Assembly: GCA_965198655.1 (NCBI GenBank)
Contig: OZ240668.1
Span: 1,922,001-1,986,000, forward strand
Direction: 5' to 3'
Length of the DNA: 64,000 nucleotides
DNA from: Lichenicola sp965198655
GTDB lineage: Bacteria > Pseudomonadota > Alphaproteobacteria > Acetobacterales > Acetobacteraceae
Of the stretch, positions 44,974 to 53,884 are shown piece after piece; the first letter of the stretch is position 1, and every line of letters starts with the position of its first letter. Below the pieces are notes generated by a model, which was given only the letters and a program-made list of their open reading frames with translations, had not been told where the DNA came from and searched no databases. Both the position numbers and the translations under genes were made by a program.

Positions 44974-45591
44974 TCAGGCCGCCTTCGACAACCCTTCCGC
45001 TTCCAGCGCCGCTTGAACGGCGGGCCGGGCCGCGACGCGCTGGCCGAACGCGACGAGGTGCGGGAACGGCTTGAGGTCGATGCCGAGCATCGGCGCCCAG
45101 CTCTGCACCACGAACAGGTAGGCATCGGCGATGGTGAAGTTCGGGCCGGTAAGGTAGGGGCGTCCGTCAACCAGAACCTGGTCGATCAGCGCGAGCTTGC
45201 GGCCGAGATTCGCGATGGTCGCCGCGCGCGCCTCCGGGGTAATCGCCGGGTTGAACAGCGGGCCGAAGCCCTTGTGCAACTCGGTGCCGATGAACGTCAG
45301 GTGCGCGTTGAGCCGGGCGCGCTCGATGGTGCCGGGAGTGGGAGCGAACGTGCCGGGTGCGTGCTTGTCCGCCAAGTACTGCGTGATGGCCGGGCCTTCG
45401 GTCAGGACCTCGCCATCGTCGAGCTGGAGCGCCGGAACGTAGCCCTTCGGGTTGATAGCCGTGAAGTCCGCGCCGGAACCGGTCTTCTTGGTCTTGAGGT
45501 CGACGACTTCGAGTGCCACGGGCAGGCCGAGCTCGCGCAGCACGATGTGGGGCGACAGCGAGCAGGCGCCGGGGCTGTAGAAGAGCTTCAT
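44974..45591 (-). CDS. gst: Glutathione S-transferase
   Basis: The 205-aa protein is close to the bacterial beta-class GST. The N-terminal thioredoxin fold starts MKLFYSPGACSLSPHIVLRE, with the active-site Cys/Ser near positions 9-11. NPKGYVPALQLDDGEVLTEG supplies the cis-Pro and the TEG loop, and the helical C-terminal domain includes NFTIADAYLFVVQSW. It conjugates or reduces electrophiles with glutathione. It diverges from an HxlR regulator that probably controls it. Confidence 0.93.
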   Translation of the reverse strand: MKLFYSPGACSLSPHIVLRELGLPVALEVVDLKTKKTGSGADFTAINPKGYVPALQLDDGEVLTEGPAITQYLADKHAPGTFAPTPGTIERARLNAHLTFIGTELHKGFGPLFNPAITPEARAATIANLGRKLALIDQVLVDGRPYLTGPNFTIADAYLFVVQSWAPMLGIDLKPFPHLVAFGQRVAARPAVQAALEAEGLSKAA

Positions 45592-45626
45592 GGAGTGTCT
45601 CCGGTTGCGGAAGCCCGGAGGTAGGA

Positions 45627-45696
45627 GGTAACGTTACCGTTGGAAACCAGGTAAGTTATGGTGATCTGAACTTTCCTGTATCGACCTGGAAACCAG
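45627..45696. promoter_or_regulatory. Candidate HxlR operators between gst and hxlR
   Basis: A perfect 12-bp palindrome GGTAACGTTACC (45627-45638) is followed at once by TGGAAACCAG (45641-45650), which is repeated exactly at 45687-45696, a spacing of 46 bp. The patch is more A+T-rich than the flanks and lies upstream of both start codons. The elements suit a regulator that controls both directions. Confidence 0.5.
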
Positions 45697-45724
45697 ATTG
45701 CATCCCCGCGCACAGGTGAGTGCT

Positions 45725-46150
45725 ATGGTTTTGACGCTGAGGAAGAAGGTTCCGCCGCCGCCGGGCTGCCCGATGTCGGCCTGCATGAGCCTGCTGGGGG
45801 GCGTGTGGACCCCGGAGATCATCTGGAATCTGAGCGGTGGGCAGCGTCGCTTTTCCGAGCTGCGCCGTGCGATGCCGGTGATCTCGGCCAAGGTGCTCAG
45901 CGCGCGGCTGAAGGACCTGGAGGAGCGCGGCGTGCTGTCCCGCACCGTGCTGGCCACCAGCCCGCCCAGCGTGGACTATGCCCTGACCGACCTCGGCGGG
46001 GAGCTCGTCCCGGCCATACGGGCGATCGTCGAGGTCGGCTCGAAGCTGAACCTTCGGACGATGACGAAGGCGGCGAGCCGCACCGCTTCCAGCCCCCGGG
46101 CGGTCCGACCTGACCGCGTCACCCTGGCGAACGGCCATCCCGGAGGATGA
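45725..46150 (+). CDS. HxlR-family transcriptional regulator
   Basis: The 141-aa winged-helix protein has the family start CPMSACMSLLGGVWTPEIIW, whose first Cys is the usual redox/electrophile sensor. RRFSELRRAMPVISAKVLSA holds the recognition helix, and DLEERGVLSRTV the wing. The 30-residue tail after the domain is Ser/Arg-rich and probably flexible. HxlR proteins often respond to aldehydes or quinones and control detoxification genes, consistent with the divergent gst. The ATG at 45725 is chosen. Confidence 0.88.
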   Translation: MVLTLRKKVPPPPGCPMSACMSLLGGVWTPEIIWNLSGGQRRFSELRRAMPVISAKVLSARLKDLEERGVLSRTVLATSPPSVDYALTDLGGELVPAIRAIVEVGSKLNLRTMTKAASRTASSPRAVRPDRVTLANGHPGG

Positions 46151-46228
46151 CACGGTCCGAGGCGGTGCGACACCCATCCGCATCCGTGGACCAGACAGCC
46201 GCCGCGACCCGGCCGCTTGCCCCGCCGC

Positions 46229-46852
46229 TCACACCGTGTAGATCGGGCTGCCGTCCGGTGCGGTCCGGCTCGGCACCACCACGTCACCCTGCACGCCGCC
46301 GGTGCCGAGCAGCGCCTTGGCCTTGACCAGGTAGGCGGTGCGCGCCTTGAGCCCAAGCATGCGCTTGCCGTTCACCCGACGGGTGATCGCCTGGATGTCG
46401 TCGAGGTCGGCGAGCTTGTTCAGGTGGTGGTCGGACCAGTACAGGCAGGCGGTGTCGACCGCGACCGACGCCGTCTCGGCGAGCTCGGGATGATCGACCA
46501 GGTTGAGGTCCAGCTCGCGTCCGGCGCGGTCGTAGTTGGCGCGTCCGGTGAGCTGCACCAGGCCGCGGCCCTTGTAGCGGATGCCGTCGCCCGGCCTGGT
46601 ATTGCCGAGGGTCTTCCTGCCCTCGTACTCGGCGCCGCTCGCCTCCTCCTTGAGGTCGGACAGGCCCCAGCTTTCCTCGCAGACTTGGGCCAGGAAGTGC
46701 GCCTGGCGCAGCATGGTGTTGATGGAGAACCGGGTCAGCGCCGCAGGCAGGTGCAGCCCGACCTGACGGATGTTCGCCTGCTGTCGGATCCCCCTGGCGC
46801 CGTGATAGGTAGGAAGTAACTGCGACAGCAGGGTGGCATCCACCAGGCGCAT
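46229..46852 (-). CDS. GH19 chitinase/endolysin-like glycoside hydrolase
   Basis: The 207-aa protein has a GH19 catalytic domain and no signal peptide. RFSINTMLRQAHFLAQVCEE carries the first catalytic Glu, EASGAEYEGRKTLGN the second, and IRYKGRGLVQLTGRANY the substrate cleft. WGLSDLKEEAS and the NGKRMLGLKAR C-terminal helix are typical. In bacteria such enzymes are often phage-type peptidoglycan hydrolases rather than chitinases. GGAG lies 6 nt before the ATG. Only 27 bp separate it from the divergent secreted protein. Confidence 0.85.
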   Translation of the reverse strand: MRLVDATLLSQLLPTYHGARGIRQQANIRQVGLHLPAALTRFSINTMLRQAHFLAQVCEESWGLSDLKEEASGAEYEGRKTLGNTRPGDGIRYKGRGLVQLTGRANYDRAGRELDLNLVDHPELAETASVAVDTACLYWSDHHLNKLADLDDIQAITRRVNGKRMLGLKARTAYLVKAKALLGTGGVQGDVVVPSRTAPDGSPIYTV

Positions 46853-46879
46853 GGGACACTCCGTGATGAGGTCGAACCG

Positions 46880-47329
46880 ATGAGGGGTCAGGCGGGCAGG
46901 CTCGTGGCGGGATCGATCCTAGGGATCCTGGCCGTGGCACTGCAATCGAATCCCGTGCAGGCCGCGGAGTGCTCCGCGCCCGCGTCGATCCGGTTCGGCC
47001 ACGGGCAGAGCCAGGCCAAGGTGAAGGGCGGAATCGCCCGCGGCGAGGAGGCCTGCTACGTGCTGAGCGCCCACGCCGGCCAGACGGTGGACGCCGACGT
47101 CAGCAGCCCCGACGACAACGTGGTGTTCTCGCTCTACCGGCCCGGCTACAGCGTCAAGCCGGCGAGCGACGGACCGGACATCTCCGGCGCCACCGTGCCG
47201 GGTGCGGGCGAGCAGGACGACGCCACCACCGTCAAGGCTGCGCTCCCGACCTCCGGCCGCTACCTGTTCGTGCTCGGCACCGCGCGCGGCGGCGGCGGCG
47301 AGTACACGCTCCGGGTCTCGGTCAGGTAG
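46880..47329 (+). CDS. Small secreted protein with PPC-like beta domain
   Basis: The 149-aa protein has a signal peptide (about 28 residues, ending NPVQAAE). One beta-sandwich-like domain follows: RGEEACYVLSAHAGQTVDAD, SPDDNVVFSLYRPGY and LPTSGRYLFVLGTARG. Two cysteines could form a disulfide. It resembles prepeptidase-C-terminal/lysozyme-inhibitor-like secreted domains, but I cannot fix its role. The divergent neighbour is a wall hydrolase, so an inhibitory partnership is possible but speculative. Confidence 0.6.
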   Translation: MRGQAGRLVAGSILGILAVALQSNPVQAAECSAPASIRFGHGQSQAKVKGGIARGEEACYVLSAHAGQTVDADVSSPDDNVVFSLYRPGYSVKPASDGPDISGATVPGAGEQDDATTVKAALPTSGRYLFVLGTARGGGGEYTLRVSVR

Positions 47330-47355
47330 CCTGCGGCCGCCGGCCGCAGGCTACC
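47325..47355. terminator. 31-bp palindrome containing both stop codons of converging genes
   Basis: The 15-nt arms 47325-47339 (GGTAGCCTGCGGCCG) and 47341-47355 pair perfectly around one C. The left arm contains the TAG of the secreted-protein gene and the right arm its mirror, the stop of the Tim44-like gene. It should terminate transcripts from both sides. Confidence 0.75.
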
Positions 47356-48334
47356 GCGCCTGCTGGATCGCCGAGAGCAGCCAGGAACCGCCGCGGGCGC
47401 GCACGAAGGTCCACAGCTCGGTGACGGTCTGCCGCTCGTTCGGGCTGCCGTCGACCACGCGTCCGGTCAGGTCGGTGGTCACGTCGATCATGGAATAGCG
47501 CATGGCGACGGTGGCGAACTCGCGGCCGTTCTCGCTCCAGGCTTCCGACAGGTCGCCGTGCTCCATGCGCACGGCACTCACCACGTTGCGCAGGTTGCGG
47601 CTGGCCAGATCGGTGAGCTGCTCGGAGAAATACGACACCATCTCCGGCGTGGCGAACCGGGCCAGGCTGCGCAGGTCCTGCATCGACCAGGCCTGCTGGA
47701 TGTCCAGCAGCGCCTGCTCGAACTGGCTGTAATCCGCTGGCGTGATCGGGATCGCGCTGCCACCGCCGCCGCCGCCGGTCCGGGCGGAGCCGGCCGCCAG
47801 GAACGGCGCACCCGCGGGCCCGGCCGAGGCCAAACGCTGGCCGAAGACGCGGCGGATCAGCCAGCGCGCCACGAAGAACAGGATGGCGAGCTGGATCAGC
47901 ATCCCGAGCAGGCCGGACCCGCCGAAGCCGCCGCCGTAGCCGTAGCCGCCGCCGAAGAAGCCGTGGCCGAACAGCATCCCGGCCAGCCCGGCGCCGAGCA
48001 GGCCGCCGGCGAAGCCGGTGCCGAACGGATGCGCCCGTGCCATGCCGCCATAGCCGCCGCCACCGTAGGCTGGCGCATACGGCGCCGGGCTGGGCGTCAG
48101 GGTGCGCGCGAACGGCGAGGCGCCGCCGGGGTTGGTGGCGGTGGATGGCGGCGCGCTGAAGGTGCGGCTGCCGCGGCTGCCGAACGAGCCGCCGAAGCCG
48201 GGGCGCGCGTCCGCCGCGACCGGCAGGCTACCCAGCGCCAGGCCCGCCAGCACCGGCGCCGCCGCCGGGGCGAGCCCCAGCGCCAGGGCCAGGGTGACGG
48301 TCCGCATCCGCCTGGGCAGGCTCGGTCGTGTCAT
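47351..48334 (-). CDS. Tim44-like domain membrane protein
   Basis: The 327-aa protein has a signal-like N-terminus (RTVTLALALGLAPAAAPVLAG), a Gly/Pro/Ser-rich region, glycine-rich membrane stretches (AGGLLGAGLAGMLFGHGFFG and GLLGMLIQLAILFFVARWLI) and a C-terminal Tim44-like domain (EQALLDIQQAWSMQDLRSLA, YFSEQLTDLASRN, ELWTFVRARGGSWLLSAIQQ). Bacterial members are inner-membrane proteins of unclear function, sometimes linked to protein translocation. The ATG at 48334 has AAGGA upstream; 48355, overlapping the tldE stop, is an alternative. Confidence 0.8.
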   Translation of the reverse strand: MTRPSLPRRMRTVTLALALGLAPAAAPVLAGLALGSLPVAADARPGFGGSFGSRGSRTFSAPPSTATNPGGASPFARTLTPSPAPYAPAYGGGGYGGMARAHPFGTGFAGGLLGAGLAGMLFGHGFFGGGYGYGGGFGGSGLLGMLIQLAILFFVARWLIRRVFGQRLASAGPAGAPFLAAGSARTGGGGGGSAIPITPADYSQFEQALLDIQQAWSMQDLRSLARFATPEMVSYFSEQLTDLASRNLRNVVSAVRMEHGDLSEAWSENGREFATVAMRYSMIDVTTDLTGRVVDGSPNERQTVTELWTFVRARGGSWLLSAIQQAR

Positions 48335-48354
48335 GGGATCATGTCCTTGGGTCA

Positions 48355-49704
48355 TCAGGCGCCGGCCACGGTGAGGGTGTCGATCCGGATCGTCGGCGCG
48401 TCGGTGCCGCGCCGGAACCGGAGGTCGTCCGCCAACACCATGGACGCGAACATGTCCAGCAGGTTGCCGGCCACGGTGAACTCGGCGATCGGCTCGGCCA
48501 GCGCGCCGTCGCGTATCATGTAGCCGCTGGCGCCACGGCTGTAGTCGCCGGTCATCCCGTTGATGGCGTTGCCCATCATCTCGTTGATGTAGACGCCCTC
48601 CGCGATGTCGGCCATCAGCGCCGCCGGCGCGACCGTGCCGCCGGTGAGGTAGAGGTTGGTGGTGGACGGCGAGGGCGGCGAGGACGGACCCCGCGAGGCG
48701 TGGCCGGTGGAGGACACGCCGAGCTGCCGTCCGCTGCGGCCGTCCAGCACCCAGGAGCGGATCTCGCCGTCCTCGACCAGCACCAGCGGCGCGGTCAGCA
48801 CCCCCTCGCCGTCGAACGGCTTGGAGCGCAGGCCGCGCAGGCGGGTCGGGTCGTCGGTGACCGACACGCCCGCCGGCAGCACGCGTGTTCCCATCCGTTC
48901 CTTCAGGAACGAGGTGCCGCGCGCCACCGCGGCGCCGTTCAGCGCGCCGGCCAGGTGCCCGACCAGGCTGCCCGACACGCGGGGATCGTAGATCACCGGC
49001 ATCTGCCCGGTGCGCGGCCGGGTGGGATTGAGCCGGGCCACCGCGCGCTCGCCGGCCTGGCGGCCGATCGCCGCCGCGTCGTCCAGGTCGGCCAGGTGCA
49101 CGCTGGAATGGTAGTCGTAGTCGCGCTGCATGCCGGTGCCCTGGCCCGCCAGCACGCTGGCCGACACCGAGTGGCTGGTGCGGGCGTACTGTCCGGCGAA
49201 GCCGCCGGAGGTGGCGAGTGCCACGCTGGTGCGGCCGTAGCCGGCGGAGCCGCCCTGGCTGTTGGTGACGCCGCCGACCGCCAGCGCCGCCGCCTCGGCG
49301 GTGCGCGCCCGCTCGGTCAGTGCCTCGATCCCGGGCTCGGCCGCGTCTTCCAGCTCCAGCGGTGAGGGCGAAGCCATCCCGCTGCCGGCGCGGTCGCACA
49401 GGGCGGCGAACCGGTCCTCCGGCACCACGCGCGCCATCGCCAGCGCCTGTTCCACCAGGCGGTCGAACCCGGCCGGGTCGATGCTGGTCGCCGACACGAT
49501 GGCGCAACGCCCGCGGCTAAACACGCGCAAGCCCACGTCGTTGTGCTCGGAGCGCTCCAGCTCCTCGCTTCGGCCCTGCCGCACCTGCACGCCGAGCGAG
49601 GTTCCCGAGACCAGGATCGCTTCCGCCGCGTCGGCGCCGGCACGGGTCGCCCGTGCCACCAGCCCTTGCAGCAACCCGAGCCGGTCGATCGCGGCGTCGC
49701 TCAT
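48355..49704 (-). CDS. pmbA: TldE/PmbA metalloprotease-complex subunit
   Basis: The 449-aa protein matches PmbA: ADAAEAILVSGTSLGVQVRQ, ERSEHNDVGLRVFSRGRCAI, NPTRPRTGQMPVIYDPRVSG, TNLYLTGGTV and GVYINEMMGNAINGMTGDYS. It lacks an HExxH motif, so it is the non-catalytic TldE partner; the zinc subunit TldD must be elsewhere. The complex processes peptides such as antitoxins and modified natural products. Its ATG overlaps the M16 peptidase stop, so the two are translationally coupled. Confidence 0.92.
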   Translation of the reverse strand: MSDAAIDRLGLLQGLVARATRAGADAAEAILVSGTSLGVQVRQGRSEELERSEHNDVGLRVFSRGRCAIVSATSIDPAGFDRLVEQALAMARVVPEDRFAALCDRAGSGMASPSPLELEDAAEPGIEALTERARTAEAAALAVGGVTNSQGGSAGYGRTSVALATSGGFAGQYARTSHSVSASVLAGQGTGMQRDYDYHSSVHLADLDDAAAIGRQAGERAVARLNPTRPRTGQMPVIYDPRVSGSLVGHLAGALNGAAVARGTSFLKERMGTRVLPAGVSVTDDPTRLRGLRSKPFDGEGVLTAPLVLVEDGEIRSWVLDGRSGRQLGVSSTGHASRGPSSPPSPSTTNLYLTGGTVAPAALMADIAEGVYINEMMGNAINGMTGDYSRGASGYMIRDGALAEPIAEFTVAGNLLDMFASMVLADDLRFRRGTDAPTIRIDTLTVAGA

Positions 49705-50996
49705 GCGGCCAACCTGTCAGCGACCTCGCCGAGGCGGGGGATGTGCCGCACCGGGCCGAGTGCCGTCAGCGTCGGCGCGCCGCGGAACACGCGGGCCGCG
49801 GCGCGGCGCACGTCCTCCAGGGTGACGGCGTTGATCTTGGCCACCGTCTCGTTGGTGGGCACGATGCGGCCGAACACCTGGAGCTGTCGGGCGAGCTGCT
49901 CGCAGCGGCTGCCGGTGGATTCGAGCGACATCAGCAGGCTGGACTTGAGCTGCGCCCGGGCGCGGTCGAGCTCGTCCTGGCGCACCACGTCCGGGCCGCT
50001 CCCGTGCTGCACCTTGTGCAGCTCCTCCAGGGTCACCGGCACCAGCTCGCGCGCCTCGTCCTCGCCGGTGCCGGCATAGATGCCGAACAGCCCGCCATCC
50101 AGGAATGGGGCGCTGAAGGAGTAGATCGAGTACACCAGGCCGCGTTTCTCGCGTATCTCCTGGAACAGGCGGGACGACATGCCGCCGCCGAGCAGGGTCG
50201 AGAGCAGCAGCACGGGATAGTAGTCGCGGTCGCCGTAGCCGACCGACGGGAAGCCCAGTACCACGTGCACCTGGTCGAGCTCCTTTTCGCGACGGAACTC
50301 GCCGCCGAGGTAGCGGCCGGGCTCCGGGTGCTCCAGCACCGCACTCGGCAGGTCGGCGAAATGCTGCCGTGCCAGCTCCACCACCTGGTCGTGGTGCAGG
50401 TTGCCGGCGGCGGCGAGCACCACGTTGCCGGTGGTGTAGTGCGCCCGCATGTAGTCGGTCAGTGTGTCGCGCTTCATTCCGCGTATCAGCGCCTCGGTGC
50501 CGAGCGTCGGGCGGCCCATCGGCTGGCCCGGGAACGCGGTTTCCTGGAAGTGGTCGAACACGATGTCGTCCGGCGTGTCGTTGGCCTGGCCGATCTCCTG
50601 CAGGATCACGCCGCGCTCGCGCTCCATCTCCTCGGGCGCGAAGGTGCTGTGGGTCAGGATGTCGCCGATGATGTCGGCGCCCAGCGCCAGGTCCTCCTTG
50701 AGCAGCTTGACGTAGTAGGCGGTCTGCTCGCGCGCGGTGTAGGCGTTGATGTGGCCGCCGACGTTCTCGACCTCCTCCGCGATCCGGGCCGCCGAGCGCC
50801 GCTCGGTGCCCTTGAACGCCATGTGCTCGAGGAAGTGCGACACCCCGTTTTCGGAGGCCAGCTCGTTGCGCGTGCCGCTCGCCACGTAGGCGCCGAGCGA
50901 GACGGTCTCGACCCGGTCCATGCGCTCGGTCACGACGGTGAGGCCGTTCGGCAGGCGGGTGGTGCTGATCGGATCGTTCGTGTGTCGGTCGGTCAT
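49701..50996 (-). CDS. M16-family zinc peptidase (processing-peptidase-like)
   Basis: The 431-aa protein carries the inverted zinc motif HFLEHMAFKGT (HxxEH) with the downstream Glu region YTAREQTAYYVK. The inactive-repeat half contains YRAHYTTGNVVLAAAGNL-type sequence and GGGMSSRLFQEIREKRGLVY, the substrate-binding block. It resembles the bacterial relatives of mitochondrial processing peptidase. The start at 50996 (MTDRHTND) is chosen because upstream sequence does not resemble the family. It follows threonine synthase by 71 nt, an order common in alphaproteobacteria. Confidence 0.93.
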   Translation of the reverse strand: MTDRHTNDPISTTRLPNGLTVVTERMDRVETVSLGAYVASGTRNELASENGVSHFLEHMAFKGTERRSAARIAEEVENVGGHINAYTAREQTAYYVKLLKEDLALGADIIGDILTHSTFAPEEMERERGVILQEIGQANDTPDDIVFDHFQETAFPGQPMGRPTLGTEALIRGMKRDTLTDYMRAHYTTGNVVLAAAGNLHHDQVVELARQHFADLPSAVLEHPEPGRYLGGEFRREKELDQVHVVLGFPSVGYGDRDYYPVLLLSTLLGGGMSSRLFQEIREKRGLVYSIYSFSAPFLDGGLFGIYAGTGEDEARELVPVTLEELHKVQHGSGPDVVRQDELDRARAQLKSSLLMSLESTGSRCEQLARQLQVFGRIVPTNETVAKINAVTLEDVRRAAARVFRGAPTLTALGPVRHIPRLGEVADRLAA

Positions 50997-51067
50997 GAGG
51001 TTCCTGATGCCGGGCCGGGGGGTGTGTCGGGCCGTGTCGTGGGGCGGATGGATAAGGATATGGGAGG

Positions 51068-52468
51068 TCAGGCGGCGTTTCTCAGCACCGCCCCGCGCAC
51101 CGCGTCCTGCACGGCGTCGAGCCGGTTCGGCACCACCCGGAACCGTTCCTCGCGTTCGTAAAGGTCGAACAAGCGTGGCGGCAGGGCGGAGGCGAGGCCG
51201 GTCGCCACCCGCATCGCGTCGGGGAACTTGGCGGGGTGGGCGGTGGCCATCGCCACGCACGGCACGCCGGGCAGGGCGCCCGAGCGCGCGGCGGCGATGC
51301 CGATCGCGGTGTGCGGGTCGGCCAGGTAGCCGGCCTTCGCGTGCAGGCGTCGCATCTCCGCCTCGGTCGCCGGGTCGTCCAGGCCCGAGCCGTGGAACAG
51401 CGCGGTCGCCTCCCGCCAGGCCGAGTCCGGCACCGCCATGCGTCCGTCGCGCCGGAACCCGGTCATGATCGCGGCACAGGACGCGGCGTTCCGGCCGAGC
51501 AGCTCGAACAGCAGCCGCTCGAAGTTCGAGCTGACCTGGATGTCCATGCTGGGCGACAAGGTCGGCAGCACCGGGCGCACGCTCATGTCGTTGCCGGCGA
51601 GGAAGCGCGGCAGGATGTCGTTGCTATTGGCGCCGATCATCAGCCGCGCCACCGGCAGCCCCATGCGGCGCGCCGCCCAGGCGGCGAGGACGTTGCCGAA
51701 ATTGCCGGTCGGCACCGCGAACGCGACCTCGCGGTCCGGGGCGCCGAGCGCCAGGGCGGCGGCGGCGTAGTACGGGATCTGCGCCGCGATCCTCCCCCAG
51801 TTGATCGAGTTCACCGCACCCAGCCGCAGGTTGTCGCGGAACGCGCCGTCCGCGAACATCGCCTTCACCAGGTCCTGGCAGTCGTCGAAGGTGCCCTCGA
51901 CCGCGAGGTTGGTGATGTTGGGCGACAGCACGGTGGTCATCTGCCGGCGCTGCACCTCGCTGGTGCGGTTGTGCGGGTGCAGGATCACCATCTCCACCCG
52001 GTCGCGGTCGCGGCAGGCCTCGATCGCCGCGGAGCCGGTGTCGCCGGAGGTGGCGCCGACAATGGTCACACGCCCGTCCTGCTCACCCAGCACGTGGTCG
52101 AACAGGCGACCGAGCAACTGCATCGCCAGGTCCTTGAACGCCAGCGTCGGCCCGTGGAACAGCTCCATCACGAACAGGTCGTGGTCGAGCTGCACCAGCG
52201 GCACCACCGCCGGATGGCCGAACCCGGCATAGGCCTCGCGGCACAGGCGGCGTAGCACCTCGAACTCGACCGCGCCTGCGGTGAACGGCGCCATCACCCG
52301 CGCCGCCAGCTCCGGATAGGGCAGGCCGCGCAGAGCCCGCCACTCGTCGGGCGAGAACGACGGCCACGCCTCCGGCACGTAGAGCCCGCCATCCTCGGCC
52401 AGGCCCGCGAGCAGCACGCCGGCGAAGTCGTGCGTCGGCGCCCGGCCGCGTGTGGAGATGTAGCGCAT
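51068..52468 (-). CDS. thrC: Threonine synthase
   Basis: The 466-aa PLP enzyme converts O-phosphohomoserine to threonine. MRYISTRGRAPTHDFAGVLL is the standard bacterial start. GPTLAFKDLAMQLLG holds the PLP-binding Lys, TIVGATSGDTGSAAIEA the phosphate-binding loop, and AVPTGNFGNVLAAWAARRMG follows. The C-terminal domain has DPHTAIGIAAARSG. No threonine leader or riboswitch was seen in the short region upstream. Confidence 0.95.
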   Translation of the reverse strand: MRYISTRGRAPTHDFAGVLLAGLAEDGGLYVPEAWPSFSPDEWRALRGLPYPELAARVMAPFTAGAVEFEVLRRLCREAYAGFGHPAVVPLVQLDHDLFVMELFHGPTLAFKDLAMQLLGRLFDHVLGEQDGRVTIVGATSGDTGSAAIEACRDRDRVEMVILHPHNRTSEVQRRQMTTVLSPNITNLAVEGTFDDCQDLVKAMFADGAFRDNLRLGAVNSINWGRIAAQIPYYAAAALALGAPDREVAFAVPTGNFGNVLAAWAARRMGLPVARLMIGANSNDILPRFLAGNDMSVRPVLPTLSPSMDIQVSSNFERLLFELLGRNAASCAAIMTGFRRDGRMAVPDSAWREATALFHGSGLDDPATEAEMRRLHAKAGYLADPHTAIGIAAARSGALPGVPCVAMATAHPAKFPDAMRVATGLASALPPRLFDLYEREERFRVVPNRLDAVQDAVRGAVLRNAA

Positions 52469-52540
52469 CGGGCGGATCATACGGAACCCGTCGCCCTGCG
52501 CGAAGGCCCTGGTCATCAAGGCCCGGTCATCAAGGTCCGG

Positions 52541-53845
52541 TCAACGCCGCGCCGGCGCGGACGCGTCGGGCGTGCCCGGAGGCGGGGCCGCCTCGGCGTG
52601 CGATACGTCCAGCAGCGCGTGCGGGTCCAGCGTGTAGAGCGCCACCGGGAATTGGATCTGGCTGCGGCCGCGATGAAAGGGCGCGGCGCGGTCGAGCTGC
52701 GGCACCGGCACGAACAGGAGGCCGCCCGGCGACAGGAACGGCGCGCCCGCGCCGTGCAGGCGCCCGTCCCGGATCACCTGCGTCAGCACACGGTCGGCGG
52801 ACAAGGCCAGGATGCTGTCGTTCTCCAGGTCGCCCAGGTAGAGCGTGCCGTCCGGCGCCATGGCGGTGCCGCCCAGCGCCGGGGTGTCGTACCAGAACGA
52901 GATCCCGGCCGAGAGAACCGCCGGCAAGGTCTGCGGGTCGTCCAGCAGCGCAGTGTCGATCCGCGACATCGGCCCGCAGGACGGCTGCAGGTAGAGGTGA
53001 TGGCCGTCCGGGGACACCTCCAGCCGGCCCGCGTCGATCATGACCGGCTTGTTGTCGGGGCCTTTCAGCACCTCGCCGTCCACCACGACCGGTCGCTGCG
53101 CGGTCAGCGCCGGGTCGCGGTCGAGGACGCGGCGCATCGTCCCGTCGCGCAGGTCGACCACCAGCAGCCCCGGCGCCCCGGCATCGGACACGTAGGCGTG
53201 GTTGCCGTTGAAGCGGATGTCACCGATCACGCTCTTCGGCCGCAGGGCGTCCGCCGGCACGGGCAGGATGCGGGTGACCCGGTTGGTGGCGAGGTCGATC
53301 CGGATCAGGCGTGCGCCGCCCGCGACCGGCGCCCTGCCGGGACCGGGAATGCCGGTGTCGACCGCCCACAGCGCCCCGTCGGGCGCCAGGCGGATCGCGC
53401 TCAGCCCGACGAAGATCGGGCCAGGCCCATCCGGCGACGGCACGGGCGGGGTCGGTCCTGCCGCCTGGGGTCCGGCCGGCTGCGGCCGTGCCGGACGGGG
53501 CGCGGGCTGGCCGCCGTCGTTCCACGAGGCGTCGGGATAGGGGATCAGGTGGTTGTCGGCATCCAACAGCGCCAGGGACGGCCCGGTGGGGTTAAGAATC
53601 CGCTGCAGCACAACGAACAGCCGGTTGTCCGGCGCCAGCGCCACGCCGCTCCAGATCGCCTGCGACGAGCTGGCTCGCAGGGCCAGCGCTGCGTTCGGCG
53701 CCGGCGTTGCGGGTGCGGTGTCGGCCGCTCCCGCTGGCGGCACGGCGGCCAGGATGGCCAGCACGAGCCCAATCGCGCGCCTTGACCAAAAAGTGGGACC
53801 GGTGCGCGCGGTCCGCCGTCGTGGCCGCGGCGTTGCACGGCCCAT
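52541..53845 (-). CDS. Secreted Yellow/major royal jelly-like beta-propeller protein
   Basis: The 434-aa protein has a long Arg-rich N-terminus and a signal segment (AIGLVLAILAAVPPAGAAD). The propeller-type blocks are SGVALAPDNRLFVVLQRI, LSAIRLAPDGALWAVDTG, RLIRIDLATNRVTRILPVP, SVIGDIRFNGNHAYVSDAG and GTAMAPDGTLYLGDLENDS. Together they match bacterial relatives of Yellow/MRJP proteins, some of which are predicted sugar-ring-opening or binding proteins. A 35-residue Pro/Ala insert near residue 110 is probably a loop. Confidence 0.8.
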   Translation of the reverse strand: MGRATPRPRRRTARTGPTFWSRRAIGLVLAILAAVPPAGAADTAPATPAPNAALALRASSSQAIWSGVALAPDNRLFVVLQRILNPTGPSLALLDADNHLIPYPDASWNDGGQPAPRPARPQPAGPQAAGPTPPVPSPDGPGPIFVGLSAIRLAPDGALWAVDTGIPGPGRAPVAGGARLIRIDLATNRVTRILPVPADALRPKSVIGDIRFNGNHAYVSDAGAPGLLVVDLRDGTMRRVLDRDPALTAQRPVVVDGEVLKGPDNKPVMIDAGRLEVSPDGHHLYLQPSCGPMSRIDTALLDDPQTLPAVLSAGISFWYDTPALGGTAMAPDGTLYLGDLENDSILALSADRVLTQVIRDGRLHGAGAPFLSPGGLLFVPVPQLDRAAPFHRGRSQIQFPVALYTLDPHALLDVSHAEAAPPPGTPDASAPARR

Positions 53846-53884
53846 CAAGCGCAAACCGCAAACCTGCAAACCAGGGTGTCCGAC

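Noticed and set aside
52469..52540. Threonine leader peptide or riboswitch upstream of thrC
   Set aside because: The gap is only about 70 bp, with no run of Thr/Ile codons and no recognisable aptamer.
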